A DNA stretch of 64,000 nt. It comes from Crossiella cryophila (GTDB lineage Bacteria > Actinomycetota > Actinomycetes > Mycobacteriales > Pseudonocardiaceae). The translations under genes were made by a program, and so were the position numbers. This document shows positions 27,601 through 35,820 of the stretch, one piece after another; position 1 is the stretch's first letter; each line of letters starts with the position of its first letter. A model generated the notes under the pieces. It was not told the DNA's origin and searched no databases. It saw nothing but the letters and a program-made list of their open reading frames with translations. The stretch covers positions 4,055,501-4,119,500 of the forward strand of contig NZ_JACHMH010000001.1 in assembly GCF_014204915.1 (NCBI RefSeq). Reading direction: 5' to 3'.

Positions 27601-28312
27601 GCATCTGGCCGAGGCGGATCGGTGGCGTGCGGTTGGGCTGGATCGACTGGCCGCGACGGTCGAGTCGGTTTCGGTGCGGGGAAACGTGATTGAGGTTCGT
27701 AGCACGGTTGCCGCACCTGGGGTCGCGGATGCCTCGTTTGGGCAGACTGTGCGGTACACGGTGGATGGTGCGGGGACTATCTCGGTGGGGCATGACGTGC
27801 AGCCCCGTGGCCGGATGCGTACGTTGCCGTACTTGCCGCGGATTGGGCTCAGTTTCGCGGTGCCGCAGGAGTTTCAGCGGTTCAGTTGGTATGGGCGGGA
27901 GGTGGAGAGCTACAGCGATCGGAAGGAGGGGAGTCCGGTTGGGGTGTGGCAGTCCACTGTGGATGCTGAGCAGCGGGGTTATGGGAAGCCGCAGGAGCAT
28001 GGGAATCGGACGGATACGCGGTGGGCTGTGTTGACGGATGGTCGTAGTGGGGGGTTGATGGTGGCTGGGGCCAATGATGTTGGGGTTAGTCGGTACGATG
28101 ATCTGGATCGGGCTGAGTATCCGTTCCAGCTTCGGCGGAATCCGGGGTGGACTACGGTCAGTGCGGCGTTTCAGGCTAGTGGGGTTGGGGATACTCCGGC
28201 TGAGCTGTTGAAGCCTTATCAGGTTCGGGCGGATCGGGACTATAGCTACACGATGATGCTTCGGCCGCTCAGTCGAGGTGAGGTTGCGACTGGGCTGCCT
28301 GCTGGGTCTTGA
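24605..28312 (+). CDS. Secreted GH2 beta-galactosidase with inserted LamG domain
   Basis: A 1235-residue LacZ-type GH2 enzyme with an N-terminal signal peptide (VRVRHRAVLATTLSAALLAG..). Order: sugar-binding domain (~55-230), Ig-like domain, catalytic barrel with acid/base Glu487 (TGNEAG) and nucleophile Glu552 (MGEYAHAQGNS), a concanavalin/LamG domain spliced in at about 600-790 (SLSGLDDFVEVYRDRKLDL to LIDDARVYDRALS), then the remaining GH2 domains and the small-chain-like beta-sandwich. It hydrolyses terminal beta-galactosides outside the cell. GTG 24605 follows GGGAGG by eight bases. Its 3' half is G/T-rich at third codon positions, unlike its 5' half. Confidence 0.88.
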   Translation: MRVRHRAVLATTLSAALLAGGQLPIGTAQPALDVYSYLENPRITGEGQEPHHAELRPYADHAAALRGDERTPFTQSLDGDWKIQMAELPEKVPAGFSAADYDVRGWRTVRVPHTWQTDGLDHPIFRNIAEEIVPDTPPKVPRDINPTAAYAKDFTVPADFDGRRTVLRFEGTTSSYFVWVNGKRVGYDQGGYTPAEFDITDALRPGVNRLAVQVHRWAAGAYLEDVDQWRFAGIFRSVWLYSTPASFIRDLTVHTDLDENYRDARLDAAVELARKPVGSTGKHRVNATVHDAGGGVIASASGEADLTGETAKLTLSVPVSNPAKWTDETPNLHSLVLELLGPDGKVVHTTRETIGFRELSIKDKQLLVNGKRVLFKGVNRAETDPRHGRHVPRDKQLLDVQLMKKLHVNAVRTSHYPSDPHFYDLADQHGLWIDDEVDIETHSRDNCPSNCLADKPEWQDSFLERYIAMVQRDKNHPSVFMWDTGNEAGLGAAHYKMAEWTKKNAPGRPLYHQSNNPDGDAPYADVWGARYPDPNRLARHAERTTKPVIMGEYAHAQGNSLGNFREFWEVIRANPALQGGFIWDWAEQNLSLPLKLTPDSSANKITAHLNGMPELAEGRRGKAVSLSGLDDFVEVYRDRKLDLTGPLTLDAWVKPATQWRGDFTVIAKGDHQFALKMKDQRTLEFFVYSQGDWRFVHATVPADFYGNWHRVSGSYDGAMLRLYIDGREVGQKAWSGPVNNTVEQVNIGRNSELHEDHNGRMAHGLIDDARVYDRALSAEELAADPSGSAVLALNFDEAVDAGRYDSFGAHQSGADGLVDTDRRLQPETAQLAWAHQPLRFAYGDGNLRVSNEQQFAAVEGVRLEWRITEGSKEVRRSESPLRIEPGQTLSVPIPVVANPGDRERFLAVRVLRGGEVFAHDQFGLGGKVVPGAAPPPASGRPVIVDGMNQVVVGGNGFRYVVDKRTGTLSSMRVNGVELLKQGPKLNVWRAPIDNEVSSWHLAEADRWRAVGLDRLAATVESVSVRGNVIEVRSTVAAPGVADASFGQTVRYTVDGAGTISVGHDVQPRGRMRTLPYLPRIGLSFAVPQEFQRFSWYGREVESYSDRKEGSPVGVWQSTVDAEQRGYGKPQEHGNRTDTRWAVLTDGRSGGLMVAGANDVGVSRYDDLDRAEYPFQLRRNPGWTTVSAAFQASGVGDTPAELLKPYQVRADRDYSYTMMLRPLSRGEVATGLPAGS

Positions 28313-28335
28313 GTTGGTCTCTGGTTGGCGTGTTG

Positions 28336-28622
28336 GTTGTTGTGGGGCACGAGCGACAGTCAAGGGCGTCCTCGCCGGACGGGCAGAAATCAAAGGATGG
28401 GGGGGAAAGTCAAAGGCAGAGATGAAGAGCAGTGCTCGTACGGTTCCCCCATCCCCGTCAGCCTTCCGATACCAAACCACATCCCAGCCAGCGACCGCCG
28501 TCACGTTGGGTTGGCCGGGCGGCGGTTTGTGTTGCAGCGGCCGCTGGCTGGGATGTGGTGTGTCCTCTCCAGGCTGACGGGGATGGGGGAACCGCTCGGG
28601 GATGTTTGAAAAGCCACCCCGT
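28336..28622 (-). repeat. Long-hairpin element copy 2 (candidate structured RNA)
   Basis: Read on the minus strand. The perfect 18-bp outer stem pairs 28447-28464 with 28571-28588. The inner stem pairs 28476-28500 with 28535-28559 and has a different sequence from copy 1 (CCCAGCCAGCG in place of CCCGGGCAAGCG) yet still pairs. Its two arm mismatches (at 28494 and 28499) are G.U on the minus strand. The loop keeps the CCGCCGCC core. A degenerate 22-bp unit (GTGTTGGTTGTTGTGGGGCA) abuts it at 28330. It lies between the convergent GH2 and fadE27 genes. Confidence 0.75.
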
Positions 28623-28629
28623 CTGCTTG

Positions 28630-28773
28630 TGTGCGGGCTTCGCCCGGTCGCGGCGCGTCCTCACCGCCTAGCCGCAGCGTTCCCGGGCTTCGCCCGCCTG
28701 CCCCCAACGCTCACCGCTCCGGGCTCCGCCCGCCCACCAGGCCCCGTCCCCGTCCCCGTCCCCGTCCCCGTCC
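28630..28773. repeat. Mini-hairpin tract with (CCCCGT)5 microsatellite
   Basis: Three GGGCTTCGCCC/GGGCTCCGCCC hairpins near 28636, 28686 and 28721 are followed by five perfect CCCCGT units at 28742-28771. The layout is the same as at 20310-20434. Confidence 0.6.
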
Positions 28774-28945
28774 CACAACGGCCAACGTGCCGTACCACAA
28801 CGGCCAACACCCGGTACGAGAACGGCCAACACGCCGGCGGGGTTTCAACCTCCCGGAGTGTTGGCCGTTCTGGGACGGTGTGTTGGCCGTACTTGTACCG
28901 CGTGTTGGCCGTTCTTGTACGCCTGGTTGGCTGTTGTGGGACGCG
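28774..28945. repeat. 22-bp repeat array D1
   Basis: Three reversed units (28774-28833; cores GTACCACAAC and GTACGAGAAC) are followed by four forward units (28856-28945; cores TTCTGGGAC, TACTTGTAC, TTCTTGTAC, TTGTGGGAC). Confidence 0.8.
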
Positions 28946-29036
28946 CTGAGTTGTCCAGCTCTAGGGGCGTCCCTTCCGAGGCCGCCCCGACGCCGCCCTC
29001 CGGGCTCCGCCTACCCCGGCCTCGCCGTCTGCCTGT

Positions 29037-29076
29037 CCATAACGGCCAACACGGTGTACGACAACGGCCAACACGA
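29037..29076. repeat. 22-bp repeat array D2
   Basis: Two reversed units (CCATAAC and GTACGACAAC cores) lie 17 bp before the 3' end of fadE27. Between D1 and D2 is about 90 bp of GC-rich sequence with one GGGCTCCGCC hairpin half and no gene. Confidence 0.75.
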
Positions 29077-29092
29077 TGTGTGGGGGTGGGGG

Positions 29093-30175
29093 TTAGGGGC
29101 GGTGGGCTAGGGCGTTGCCTAGGGTGCGGAGGTGGGTGGTGGCGTTGCCTTGGGTGAATTCGGCTTGTTTGGCTGCGGTGAAGTAGCGGTGGAGTTGGTG
29201 GTCTTGGTCGATGCCTACGCCGCCGTGGATGTGGACTGCGGTGTGGGCTACTCGGTGGCCGGCGTCGGCGGCCCAGAACTTGGCGGTGGAGAGGGATTCT
29301 GAGCTGGGGAGGTTCTCGCTTACTCGCCAGGCTGCTTGCCAGAGGGTCAGGCGGATGGCTTGGACGTCCACATAGGCGTCGGCGAGGCGTTGGGCTACGG
29401 CTTGGAATTGGCCGATGGGGCGGCCGAACTGGATGCGTTCGCGGGCGTAGGCGGCGGTGAGTTCCAGGGCTCGTTCGGTGATGCCTAGTTGGAGGGCGCA
29501 CCAGCCGAGGATGGATCTGGTGTTGAGGAAGTCCGCGGCCTCGGGGGAGAGGGCTCGGTCGGGGGGGAGAGGGGTGGCGCTGAGGTCTAGTTGGGCGGTG
29601 GTTGGGCCGTTGACGGTTTGCTGGCGGCGGAGGGTGACGCGGGGGTCTTCCGGGGTTACCAGGAAGACCTGGGGGCCGTTGGGGGTTTCGGCGGGGACCA
29701 GGATTGCCGCGGCGAGGGCTCCCGCGGGGACGGCGGTTTTGGTGCCGGTGAGTAGCCAGCCGTCGGGGGTGGGGTCGGCTGTGGTGGGGGATTCGTCGGT
29801 GAGGGCGGCGGTCAGGACTGTTTCGCCGGAGAGGGCGTCGGGGAGCCAGCGTTCGCGGGTGGCCGGGGTGGCGAACTCGGCGAGGGTGGTGGCGGCGAGG
29901 GTGGTGGAGGCCAGGTAGGGGACGGGGGCTACCGACCTGCCCAGGGCGACCAGGACTGAGCACTGTTCCAGTACGCCGTAGCCGGAGCCGCCCATGGACT
30001 CCGGGATACCGGCTCCGAGCAGGCCTGACGTCCCAAGCATATTCCACAGTGGACGGTCGAAGTGGTCTGGGTCGGACTCGGCGGCGCGCAGGCGGTCCTG
30101 GGTCACCTGGTCGGTCAGGATCTCGGTGGCCAAAGTGGACAGTGCGTCCTGGGCCTCGGTGGTGCTGAAGTCCAC
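29093..30175 (-). CDS. fadE27: FadE27 (ChsE5-type) acyl-CoA dehydrogenase subunit
   Basis: A 360-residue acyl-CoA dehydrogenase-fold subunit. Marks are LGRSVAPVPYLASTTLAATTL, LGWCALQLGITERALELTAAYARERIQFGRPIGQFQAVAQRLADAYVDVQAIR and HIHGGVGIDQDHQLHRYFTAAK, which lines the FAD pocket. It lacks the glutamate base, as expected for the non-catalytic partner of FadE26 in the ChsE4-ChsE5 heterotetramer. The complex desaturates the C26 steroid acyl-CoA. GTG 30175 (VDFSTTEAQDAL) was chosen; upstream in-frame codons run into fadE26. Codon third positions toward the 3' end lack G. Confidence 0.9.
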   Translation of the reverse strand: MDFSTTEAQDALSTLATEILTDQVTQDRLRAAESDPDHFDRPLWNMLGTSGLLGAGIPESMGGSGYGVLEQCSVLVALGRSVAPVPYLASTTLAATTLAEFATPATRERWLPDALSGETVLTAALTDESPTTADPTPDGWLLTGTKTAVPAGALAAAILVPAETPNGPQVFLVTPEDPRVTLRRQQTVNGPTTAQLDLSATPLPPDRALSPEAADFLNTRSILGWCALQLGITERALELTAAYARERIQFGRPIGQFQAVAQRLADAYVDVQAIRLTLWQAAWRVSENLPSSESLSTAKFWAADAGHRVAHTAVHIHGGVGIDQDHQLHRYFTAAKQAEFTQGNATTHLRTLGNALAHRP

Positions 30176-30183
30176 GATCGCTC

Positions 30184-31365
30184 CTAACGCCGGATGGGGA
30201 GGCCGAGGGCGGTGGCGGCGATGATGTCGCGTTGCACCTCGTTGGTGCCGCCGCCGAAGGTCAGGATCAGGCAGGAGCGGTGCAGGCGCTCGATCTTGCC
30301 GTGCAGTGCGGCTCCTGGCGCACCCGCGCGCAGAGTGGCGACGGGGCCGAGCACCTCCATCAGCAGGCGGTAGGCCTCGGTGGCCAGCTCGGTGCCGTAG
30401 ACCTTGGTGGCGGAGGCGTCGGCCGGGGTCGGGGTGTGCGCAGCGCCCCAGGCGATTCGCCAGTTCAGCAGCTTCAGGTACTCCACCTTCGCGTGCACCC
30501 TGGCCAGGTGGATCCGCACCCACTCCTGGTCGGCCACTGGCGTGCCGTCGGGCAGCTTGGTCGCCTTCGCCCAGTCCAGGACCTCCTGCAGGGCGTTGCG
30601 GATCGGGGCGGCGGAGGTGAGGGCCACGCGTTCGTGGTTGAGCTGGTTGGTGATCAGTGGCCAGCCTTTGTTCACCTCGCCCACCAGCGCGCCGGCCGGG
30701 ACCCGGACCTCGCTGTAGTAGGTGGCGCTGGTGCCCGGTCCGGCCATGGTGCGCACCGGGGTCCAGGAGAAGCCGGGGGCGTCGGTGGGCACGATCAGCA
30801 CGCTGAGGCCCTTGTGCTTGGGTGCCCCCGGATCGGTGCGGCAGGCCAGCCACACGTAGTCGGCGTACTGGATCAGGCTGGTCCACATCTTCTGGCCGTT
30901 GATCACCCACTCGTCACCGTCGCGCACCGCCCTGGTGCGCAGTGAGGCCAGGTCGGTGCCGGCCTCGGGCTCGGAGTAGCCGATGGCGAAATGCAGTTCA
31001 CCGGCGGCGATGCGGGGCAGGAAGTAGGCCTTCTGCTCGTCCGTGCCGAAGCGCATGATCGTCGGGGCCACGCTGTTGAGGGTCAGGAACGGCACCGGCG
31101 CACCCGCGGTGGCCGCCTCGTCGGTGAAGATCAGCTGGTCCAGCAGTGGACGTTCCTGACCGCCGTACTCCCGCGGCCAGCCCAGCGCGAGCCAGCCGTC
31201 CCGGCCCATCTGCCGCACCACCTCCAGATAGGTGGCGCGGTCGCCGTAGTCGCCGCCGCCACCGGTGTACAGCGCCGCGCGCCGCTCCGGGGTCATCAGC
31301 TCGGCGAAGTACGCCCGCAAGTCCGCGCGCAACTGCTGCTGTTCCCGCGTGAAGGCGATCCGCAT
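30184..31365 (-). CDS. fadE26: FadE26 (ChsE4-type) acyl-CoA dehydrogenase subunit
   Basis: A 393-residue acyl-CoA dehydrogenase closely matching M. tuberculosis FadE26 (Rv3504): MRIAFTREQQQLRADLRAYFAELMTPERRAAL, GRDGWLALGWPREYGGQ, GYSEPEAGTDLASLRTRAV, GQKMWTSLIQYADYVWLA and LILTFGGGTNEVQRDII. The likely catalytic base is Glu245 in NQLNHERVAL. With FadE27 it introduces the alpha-beta double bond in the 3-oxo-cholest-4-en-26-oyl-CoA side chain. It is separated from fadE27 by eight bases, and a KstR-like box lies 10 bp upstream of its ATG. Confidence 0.94.
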   Translation of the reverse strand: MRIAFTREQQQLRADLRAYFAELMTPERRAALYTGGGGDYGDRATYLEVVRQMGRDGWLALGWPREYGGQERPLLDQLIFTDEAATAGAPVPFLTLNSVAPTIMRFGTDEQKAYFLPRIAAGELHFAIGYSEPEAGTDLASLRTRAVRDGDEWVINGQKMWTSLIQYADYVWLACRTDPGAPKHKGLSVLIVPTDAPGFSWTPVRTMAGPGTSATYYSEVRVPAGALVGEVNKGWPLITNQLNHERVALTSAAPIRNALQEVLDWAKATKLPDGTPVADQEWVRIHLARVHAKVEYLKLLNWRIAWGAAHTPTPADASATKVYGTELATEAYRLLMEVLGPVATLRAGAPGAALHGKIERLHRSCLILTFGGGTNEVQRDIIAATALGLPIRR

Positions 31366-31375
31366 GGGCCAATAC

Positions 31376-31389
31376 TAGAACACGTTCTT
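31376..31389. promoter_or_regulatory. KstR-like operator 5, upstream of fadE26
   Basis: TAGAACACGTTCTT is the KstR core with only the last A changed to T. It sits 10 bp from the fadE26 start. A weaker relative, GAGAACACATTCTA at 31463-31476, lies 48 bp before the ADH gene on the other side of the divergent region. Confidence 0.7.
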
Positions 31390-31524
31390 TCGAATCCGGA
31401 ACGTAGACTTGAGTCGTCCACCCCGGTACACCTGTGCCACTCAGTTGGCCCTTGCTCAGATCGAGAACACATTCTAGTGTCGGTCCCCATCCGAGGGCGC
31501 ACTACTCATCGAGGAGTGGATTCG

Positions 31525-32607
31525 GTGAAGGCTGCCGTGCTGAACCAGGTTGGCGACGACCGGCTGGAGCTGCGGACCGATGTGGCCACGGTCCCGCCCG
31601 GCCCCTTCGACGTGCGGGTGGCGGTGCGCGCCTCCGGCATCTGCCACAGCGATCTGCACGCCATGGACGGCACCCTGCCCGCGCTCGCGCCGGGTGTGCT
31701 CGGCCACGAGGGCGCGGGCGAGGTGGTGGAGATCGGCTCGGCGGTCACCGATCTGGCGGTGGGTGACCACGTGCTGATCACGTTCGTGCCACCCTGCCTG
31801 CGCTGCAAGTCCTGCCTGCGCGGGCAGTCGCACCTGTGCGCGGTGTACGCGATCGAGTCCTTCATGAAACCCCGCTTCCTCGATGGTGAGCAGCCGCTGT
31901 TCGGCTTCGCCGGCTGCGGCACCTTCGCCCAGGAGCTGGTGGTGCCGCAGCCCGCGGCGATCAAGGTGCCCGAGGACGTGCCGTTCGAGATCGCCGCGCT
32001 GATCGGCTGCGGGGTGCTCACCGGCGCGGGCGCGGTGCTCAACACGGCCGCGGTCGAGCCCGGTTCGACCGTGGTGGTGATCGGCTGCGGCGGGGTCGGC
32101 GTGTCCACTTTGCAGGGTGCGCGGATCGCCGGGGCGAGCACGATCATCGCGGTGGACCCGGTGCGGGACAAGCACGAGGCCGCGCTCAAGTTCGGCGCCA
32201 CGCACACCGCCACCCCCGAGGAACTGCCCGCGCTGCTGGCCGAGGTGACCGGCGGCGAGGGCGCGGACTACGCGTTCGAGGTGGTGGGTCTGCCCGCCAC
32301 CATCCGTTCCGCCTGGGACTCCGCCCGCCGCGGCGGCACCGTGGTGGTGGTCGGCGCCGGGCGGGCCGAGGCCCAGGTCAGCTTCTCCGCCCAGGAACTC
32401 TTCCTGCACGAGAAGCGGTTGCTGGGCTCCTTCTACGGCTCGGCCGACGTCCGCCGCGACTCGGCCAAGATGATCGACTTCTGGCGGGCAGGGCAGCTCG
32501 ACCTGGACGGCATGATCAGCCGCAGGCTGCCGCTGTCCAAGATCAACGACGGCCTGGACACCCTGCGCGGCGGCAAGGTGATCCGGCAGATCGTGACCTT
32601 CGACTAG
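31525..32607 (+). CDS. Zinc-dependent medium-chain alcohol dehydrogenase
   Basis: A 360-residue zinc ADH. The catalytic zinc site uses Cys40 (GICHSD) and His61 (GHEGAGEVVEIG); the structural zinc site is Cys91, Cys94, Cys97 and Cys105 (CLRCKSCLRGQSHLC). The nucleotide loop is VVVIGCGGVGVSTLQGARIAGA. It likely belongs to the class III/NDMA-dependent-like group. Next to an aldehyde dehydrogenase and CYP125 elsewhere in the island, it fits oxidation of the 26-hydroxysterol to the aldehyde, though CYP125 can do this itself. GTG 31525 was chosen because GAGGA at 31511 is correctly spaced; GTG 31516 is three codons upstream. Confidence 0.87.
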   Translation: MKAAVLNQVGDDRLELRTDVATVPPGPFDVRVAVRASGICHSDLHAMDGTLPALAPGVLGHEGAGEVVEIGSAVTDLAVGDHVLITFVPPCLRCKSCLRGQSHLCAVYAIESFMKPRFLDGEQPLFGFAGCGTFAQELVVPQPAAIKVPEDVPFEIAALIGCGVLTGAGAVLNTAAVEPGSTVVVIGCGGVGVSTLQGARIAGASTIIAVDPVRDKHEAALKFGATHTATPEELPALLAEVTGGEGADYAFEVVGLPATIRSAWDSARRGGTVVVVGAGRAEAQVSFSAQELFLHEKRLLGSFYGSADVRRDSAKMIDFWRAGQLDLDGMISRRLPLSKINDGLDTLRGGKVIRQIVTFD

Positions 32608-32611
32608 GCGG

Positions 32612-33526
32612 GTGTCGCTTGTGGACGATGGGCTGAGCCTGTCCGGCAAGGTCGCCGTGGTGACCGGCGCCGGCGCCGGACTCGGACGCGCGGAAGCGCT
32701 GGCACTGGCCGCGGCCGGGGCGAGCGTGGTGCTCAACGACTTGCCCGGCGCGGCCGAGGAGACCGCCGAGCTGATCAAGGCCGCCGGTGGCGCGGTGACC
32801 GTGGTGGCCGGGGACATCGCCGAGCGGGCCACCGCGGACGCGTTGCTGGCCGCCGCGCTGGCCGAGTTCGGCGGCCTGCACGTGGTGGTCAACAACGCCG
32901 GGGTGCTGCGTGACCGGATGCTGTTCAACCTCTCCGACGAGGACTGGGACCTGGTCATCCGGGTGCACCTGCGCGGGCACTTCCTGTTGTCCCGCAACGC
33001 CAGCGCGTACTGGCGGCAGCAGGCCAAGTACACCGACGGGCCGGTGTACGGCCGGATCGTGAACACTGCATCGGAGTCCTTCCTGCTCGGCTCGCCCGGC
33101 CAGGCCAACTACGCCGCGGCCAAGGCGGGCATCGCCGCGCTGACCGTGTCCACCGCCAGGGCCCTTGCCCACTACGGGGTGCGCGCCAACGCGATCTGCC
33201 CGCGCGCCCGCACCGGCATGACCAGGCACGTCTTCGGCGAGGCCCCCGCCGAGGGCCTGGATCCCCTTGACCCACAACACGTCGCGCCCTTCGTCGCCTA
33301 CCTCGCCGCGCCCGCCGCCGAGTCGATCAACGGCCAGGTGTTCGTGGTGCACGGCGGCATGGTCGCCCTGCTCGCCCCGCCCACGGTGGAACAACGCTTC
33401 GTCACCACCGGGGACACCTGGAGCCTGGCCGAGCTGGACGCCACCGTCGGCGAGTACTTCACCGGCCGCCCGGCCGAGCGCACCTTCGCCTGCACCGAGC
33501 TGAACGCGTTGCAGGCCCGCCCCTGA
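32612..33526 (+). CDS. hsd4A: Hsd4A-like 3-hydroxyacyl-CoA dehydrogenase (SDR)
   Basis: A 304-residue SDR of the MFE-2 dehydrogenase type. It has TGAGAGLGRAEALALAAAGA, NNAGVLRDRMLFNLSDEDWDLVIRVHLRGHF, the catalytic stretch NTASESFLLGSPGQANYAAAK and a C-terminal extension. It matches Hsd4A (Rv3502c) by sequence type and location near fadE26/27 and mce4. It oxidises the 3-hydroxyacyl-CoA of the sterol side chain and acts as a 17beta-hydroxysteroid dehydrogenase. The start is GTG 32612 or GTG 32621; it follows the ADH by four bases. Confidence 0.87.
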   Translation: MSLVDDGLSLSGKVAVVTGAGAGLGRAEALALAAAGASVVLNDLPGAAEETAELIKAAGGAVTVVAGDIAERATADALLAAALAEFGGLHVVVNNAGVLRDRMLFNLSDEDWDLVIRVHLRGHFLLSRNASAYWRQQAKYTDGPVYGRIVNTASESFLLGSPGQANYAAAKAGIAALTVSTARALAHYGVRANAICPRARTGMTRHVFGEAPAEGLDPLDPQHVAPFVAYLAAPAAESINGQVFVVHGGMVALLAPPTVEQRFVTTGDTWSLAELDATVGEYFTGRPAERTFACTELNALQARP

Positions 33527-33547
33527 TCCGCCAGCTAAGGAGTAGCC

Positions 33548-35059
33548 ATGCCGCTCACCGTGTTGCCGCACCGGGACACCGCGGGCCTGTCCGAAGGTCA
33601 GCTGCTGGTCGACGGGAAGTGGCGGGCGGCGGCCGACGGCGAACTCTGGCGGCACCGGCACCCGGCCACCGGCGAGGACATCGGCGGCTTCGCGGTGGCC
33701 ACGGTGTCCGATGTGGACGAAGCCGTGCGCACCGCCCGCCGTGCCTTCGACGAGGGCCCGTGGCCGAGGGCCCGTGCCGGGGAACGCATCCGCACCCTGC
33801 ACCGCTACAGCAACCTGCTGCGCGAGCACACCGCCGAGCTGCAGGCGTTGCAGGCACTGGACAACAGCGTGCCGCTGTCCTTCGGCGGCATCTACACCAC
33901 CTCGGTGGGCGCGGCCGCGGACGTCTTCGACCACCACGCCGGCTGGATCGACAAGCTCGGCGGGGACACCCTGCCGCCGTACCAGGGCGGTGATCACCTG
34001 GCCATGACCTTCCGCGAACCGGTGGGTGTGGTCGCCGCGATCCTGCCCTGGAACGCGCCGTTCCTGCTGTTCGCGCAGAAACTCGCGCCCGCGCTGGCCG
34101 CCGGGTGCACGGTGGTGCTCAAACCGTCGGAGTACGCCACCTTCTCCGTGCTGCGCATGGTGGAACTGCTCGCCGAGGCCGGGTTGCCCGACGGCGTGGT
34201 CAGCGTGGTCACCGGCCCCGGCGCCACGGTGGGCGAGGCGCTGATCACCCACCCCGGGGTGGACAAGATCAGCTTCACCGGCAGTCGCGCGGTCGGCAGA
34301 CGGATCGTCGAGGCATCCGCCAGCACCTTCAAACGGGTTTCCCTGGAGCTGGGCGGCAAGAGTCCGAGCCTGGTGTTCCCGGACGCGCCGAACGTCGGCC
34401 TGGCCGGGATGACCTCGATGGGCACGGTCACCATGGGCCTGTCCGGCCAGGCATGCGTGGCGCACAGCCGGGCCCTGGTGCACCGCGACGTCTACGAGGA
34501 GTTCCTGGCCGCCGCGCAGATGATGGCGGGCGCGATCACCTACGGCGACCCGTTCGACGCGGGCACCCTGGCCAGTCCGCTGATCAACGAACGCCAGCTG
34601 GAGCGGGTGCTCGGCTATATCAACCGGGGTCAGGAGGAAGGCGCCAGGCTGGTCACCGGCGGGTCCAAAGTGGAGGGTGAGCTGAGTACGGGTCACTTCG
34701 TGCAGCCCACCATCTTCGCCGACGTGGACAACAACATGGCCATCGCCCAGGAGGAGATCTTCGGCCCGGTGCTCGTGGTGGTCCCGTTCACCGATGAGGA
34801 CGAGGCGATCCGGCTGGCCAACGACACCGAGTACGGCCTGGGCGCCGGGGTCTACACCGCGGACAGCAAACGCGCCTTCCGGGTCGCCCGCAAACTCCGG
34901 GCCGGAACCATTGGCATCAACGGGTTCACCGTCGAACCACACCTGCCCTTCGGTGGGTTCAAGCAGTCCGGGCTGGGCCGCGAGGGCGGCCGCAGCGCCT
35001 ATGAGGCATACACCGAACTGAAGACCGTGCTGCTACCGCTGACCGAGGAGCTGATGTGA
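33548..35059 (+). CDS. NAD(P)-dependent aldehyde dehydrogenase
   Basis: A 503-residue ALDH-superfamily enzyme. The nucleophile is Cys303 in [13 protein letters not shown], the general base Glu267 in [14 protein letters not shown]; the Asn of LPWNAP and the LKPSEYA motif are also present, and the C-terminal [16 protein letters not shown] is standard. In this operon it most simply converts the C26 aldehyde to the acid that FadD19 activates, or a smaller aldehyde from aldol cleavage by Ltp proteins. ATG 33548 is preceded by AAGGAG. The following SDR starts by ATGTGAGG overlap. Confidence 0.9.
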   Translation: MPLTVLPHRDTAGLSEGQLLVDGKWRAAADGELWRHRHPATGEDIGGFAVATVSDVDEAVRTARRAFDEGPWPRARAGERIRTLHRYSNLLREHTAELQALQALDNSVPLSFGGIYTTSVGAAADVFDHHAGWIDKLGGDTLPPYQGGDHLAMTFREPVGVVAAILPWNAPFLLFAQKLAPALAAGCTVVLKPSEYATFSVLRMVELLAEAGLPDGVVSVVTGPGATVGEALITHPGVDKISFTGSRAVGRRIVEASASTFKRVSLELGGKSPSLVFPDAPNVGLAGMTSMGTVTMGLSGQACVAHSRALVHRDVYEEFLAAAQMMAGAITYGDPFDAGTLASPLINERQLERVLGYINRGQEEGARLVTGGSKVEGELSTGHFVQPTIFADVDNNMAIAQEEIFGPVLVVVPFTDEDEAIRLANDTEYGLGAGVYTADSKRAFRVARKLRAGTIGINGFTVEPHLPFGGFKQSGLGREGGRSAYEAYTELKTVLLPLTEELM

Positions 35060-35820
35060 GGCTGGACGGCAAGGTCGCCCTGGTCACCGGCGCGGCCCGC
35101 GGACTCGGCGAGGCGGTGGTCCGCCGGTTCCTGCGCGAGGGGGCCAGGGTGGTGCTGGCCGACATCGCCGACGACACCGGCCACCGGCTCGCCGCCGAGT
35201 TCGGCCCCAACGCCCGCTACCGGCACCTGGACGTCGGCTCGGAGGACGACTGGGCCGGGGTGGTCGCCGAGACCGTCACCGACCTGGGCAGGCTGGACGT
35301 GCTGGTCAACAACGCCGCGGTGCTGCATTTCGCGCCGCTGGCGCAGACCACGCTGGCCGACTACGAGCGGGTGATCCGGGTCAACCAGGTCGGCTGCTTC
35401 CTCGGTATGCGCGCGGTGATCCCGGTGATGACCGAGGCCCGCGCCGGATCCATCGTCAACGTGTCCTCTGTGGAGGGTCTGGCCGGAATGCCGACCCTGT
35501 CCGCCTACACCGCCAGCAAGTTCGCCATCCGCGGCATGACCAAGGTGGCCGCGCTGGAACTGGCCGCGCAGGGCGTGCGGGTCAACTCGGTGCACCCCGG
35601 CGCGATGGACACCCAGATGGCCAGCGAGGCGTTGGGCGGCATCGAGATCGACCGCACCGCCATGGGCAAACTGGTGCCGATGAAGCGGATCGGCCAGCCC
35701 GAGGAGGTGGCCAACGTGGTGCTGTTCCTGGCCAGCGACGAAAGCTCCTACTGCTCCGGTGGCGAGTTCGCCGCGGACGGCGGCGCCACCGCCACGCACG
35801 CCTTCGGGTCGGTCGGATGA
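35056..35820 (+). CDS. SDR, 3alpha/20beta-hydroxysteroid dehydrogenase-like
   Basis: A 254-residue classical SDR. Motifs are [14 protein letters not shown], and [21 protein letters not shown] with Ser, Tyr and Lys in place; [15 protein letters not shown] and [31 protein letters not shown] follow. The sequence is of the FabG3/20beta-HSD type, so oxidation or reduction of a steroid hydroxyl is likely; the position acted on cannot be read from sequence. It starts GTG 35056 inside the ALDH stop and ends overlapping yrbE4A, which links catabolic genes directly to the transporter operon. Confidence 0.85.
   Translation: MRLDGKVALVTGAARGLGEAVVRRFLREGARVVLADIADDTGHRLAAEFGPNARYRHLDVGSEDDWAGVVAETVTDLGRLDVLVNNAAVLHFAPLAQTTLADYERVIRVNQVGCFLGMRAVIPVMTEARAGSIVNVSSVEGLAGMPTLSAYTASKFAIRGMTKVAALELAAQGVRVNSVHPGAMDTQMASEALGGIEIDRTAMGKLVPMKRIGQPEEVANVVLFLASDESSYCSGGEFAADGGATATHAFGSVG

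Noticed and set aside
31463-31476. Sixth KstR box before the ADH gene
   Set aside because: GAGAACACATTCTA has ATT in place of GTT and no starting T; too weak to list as a separate operator.
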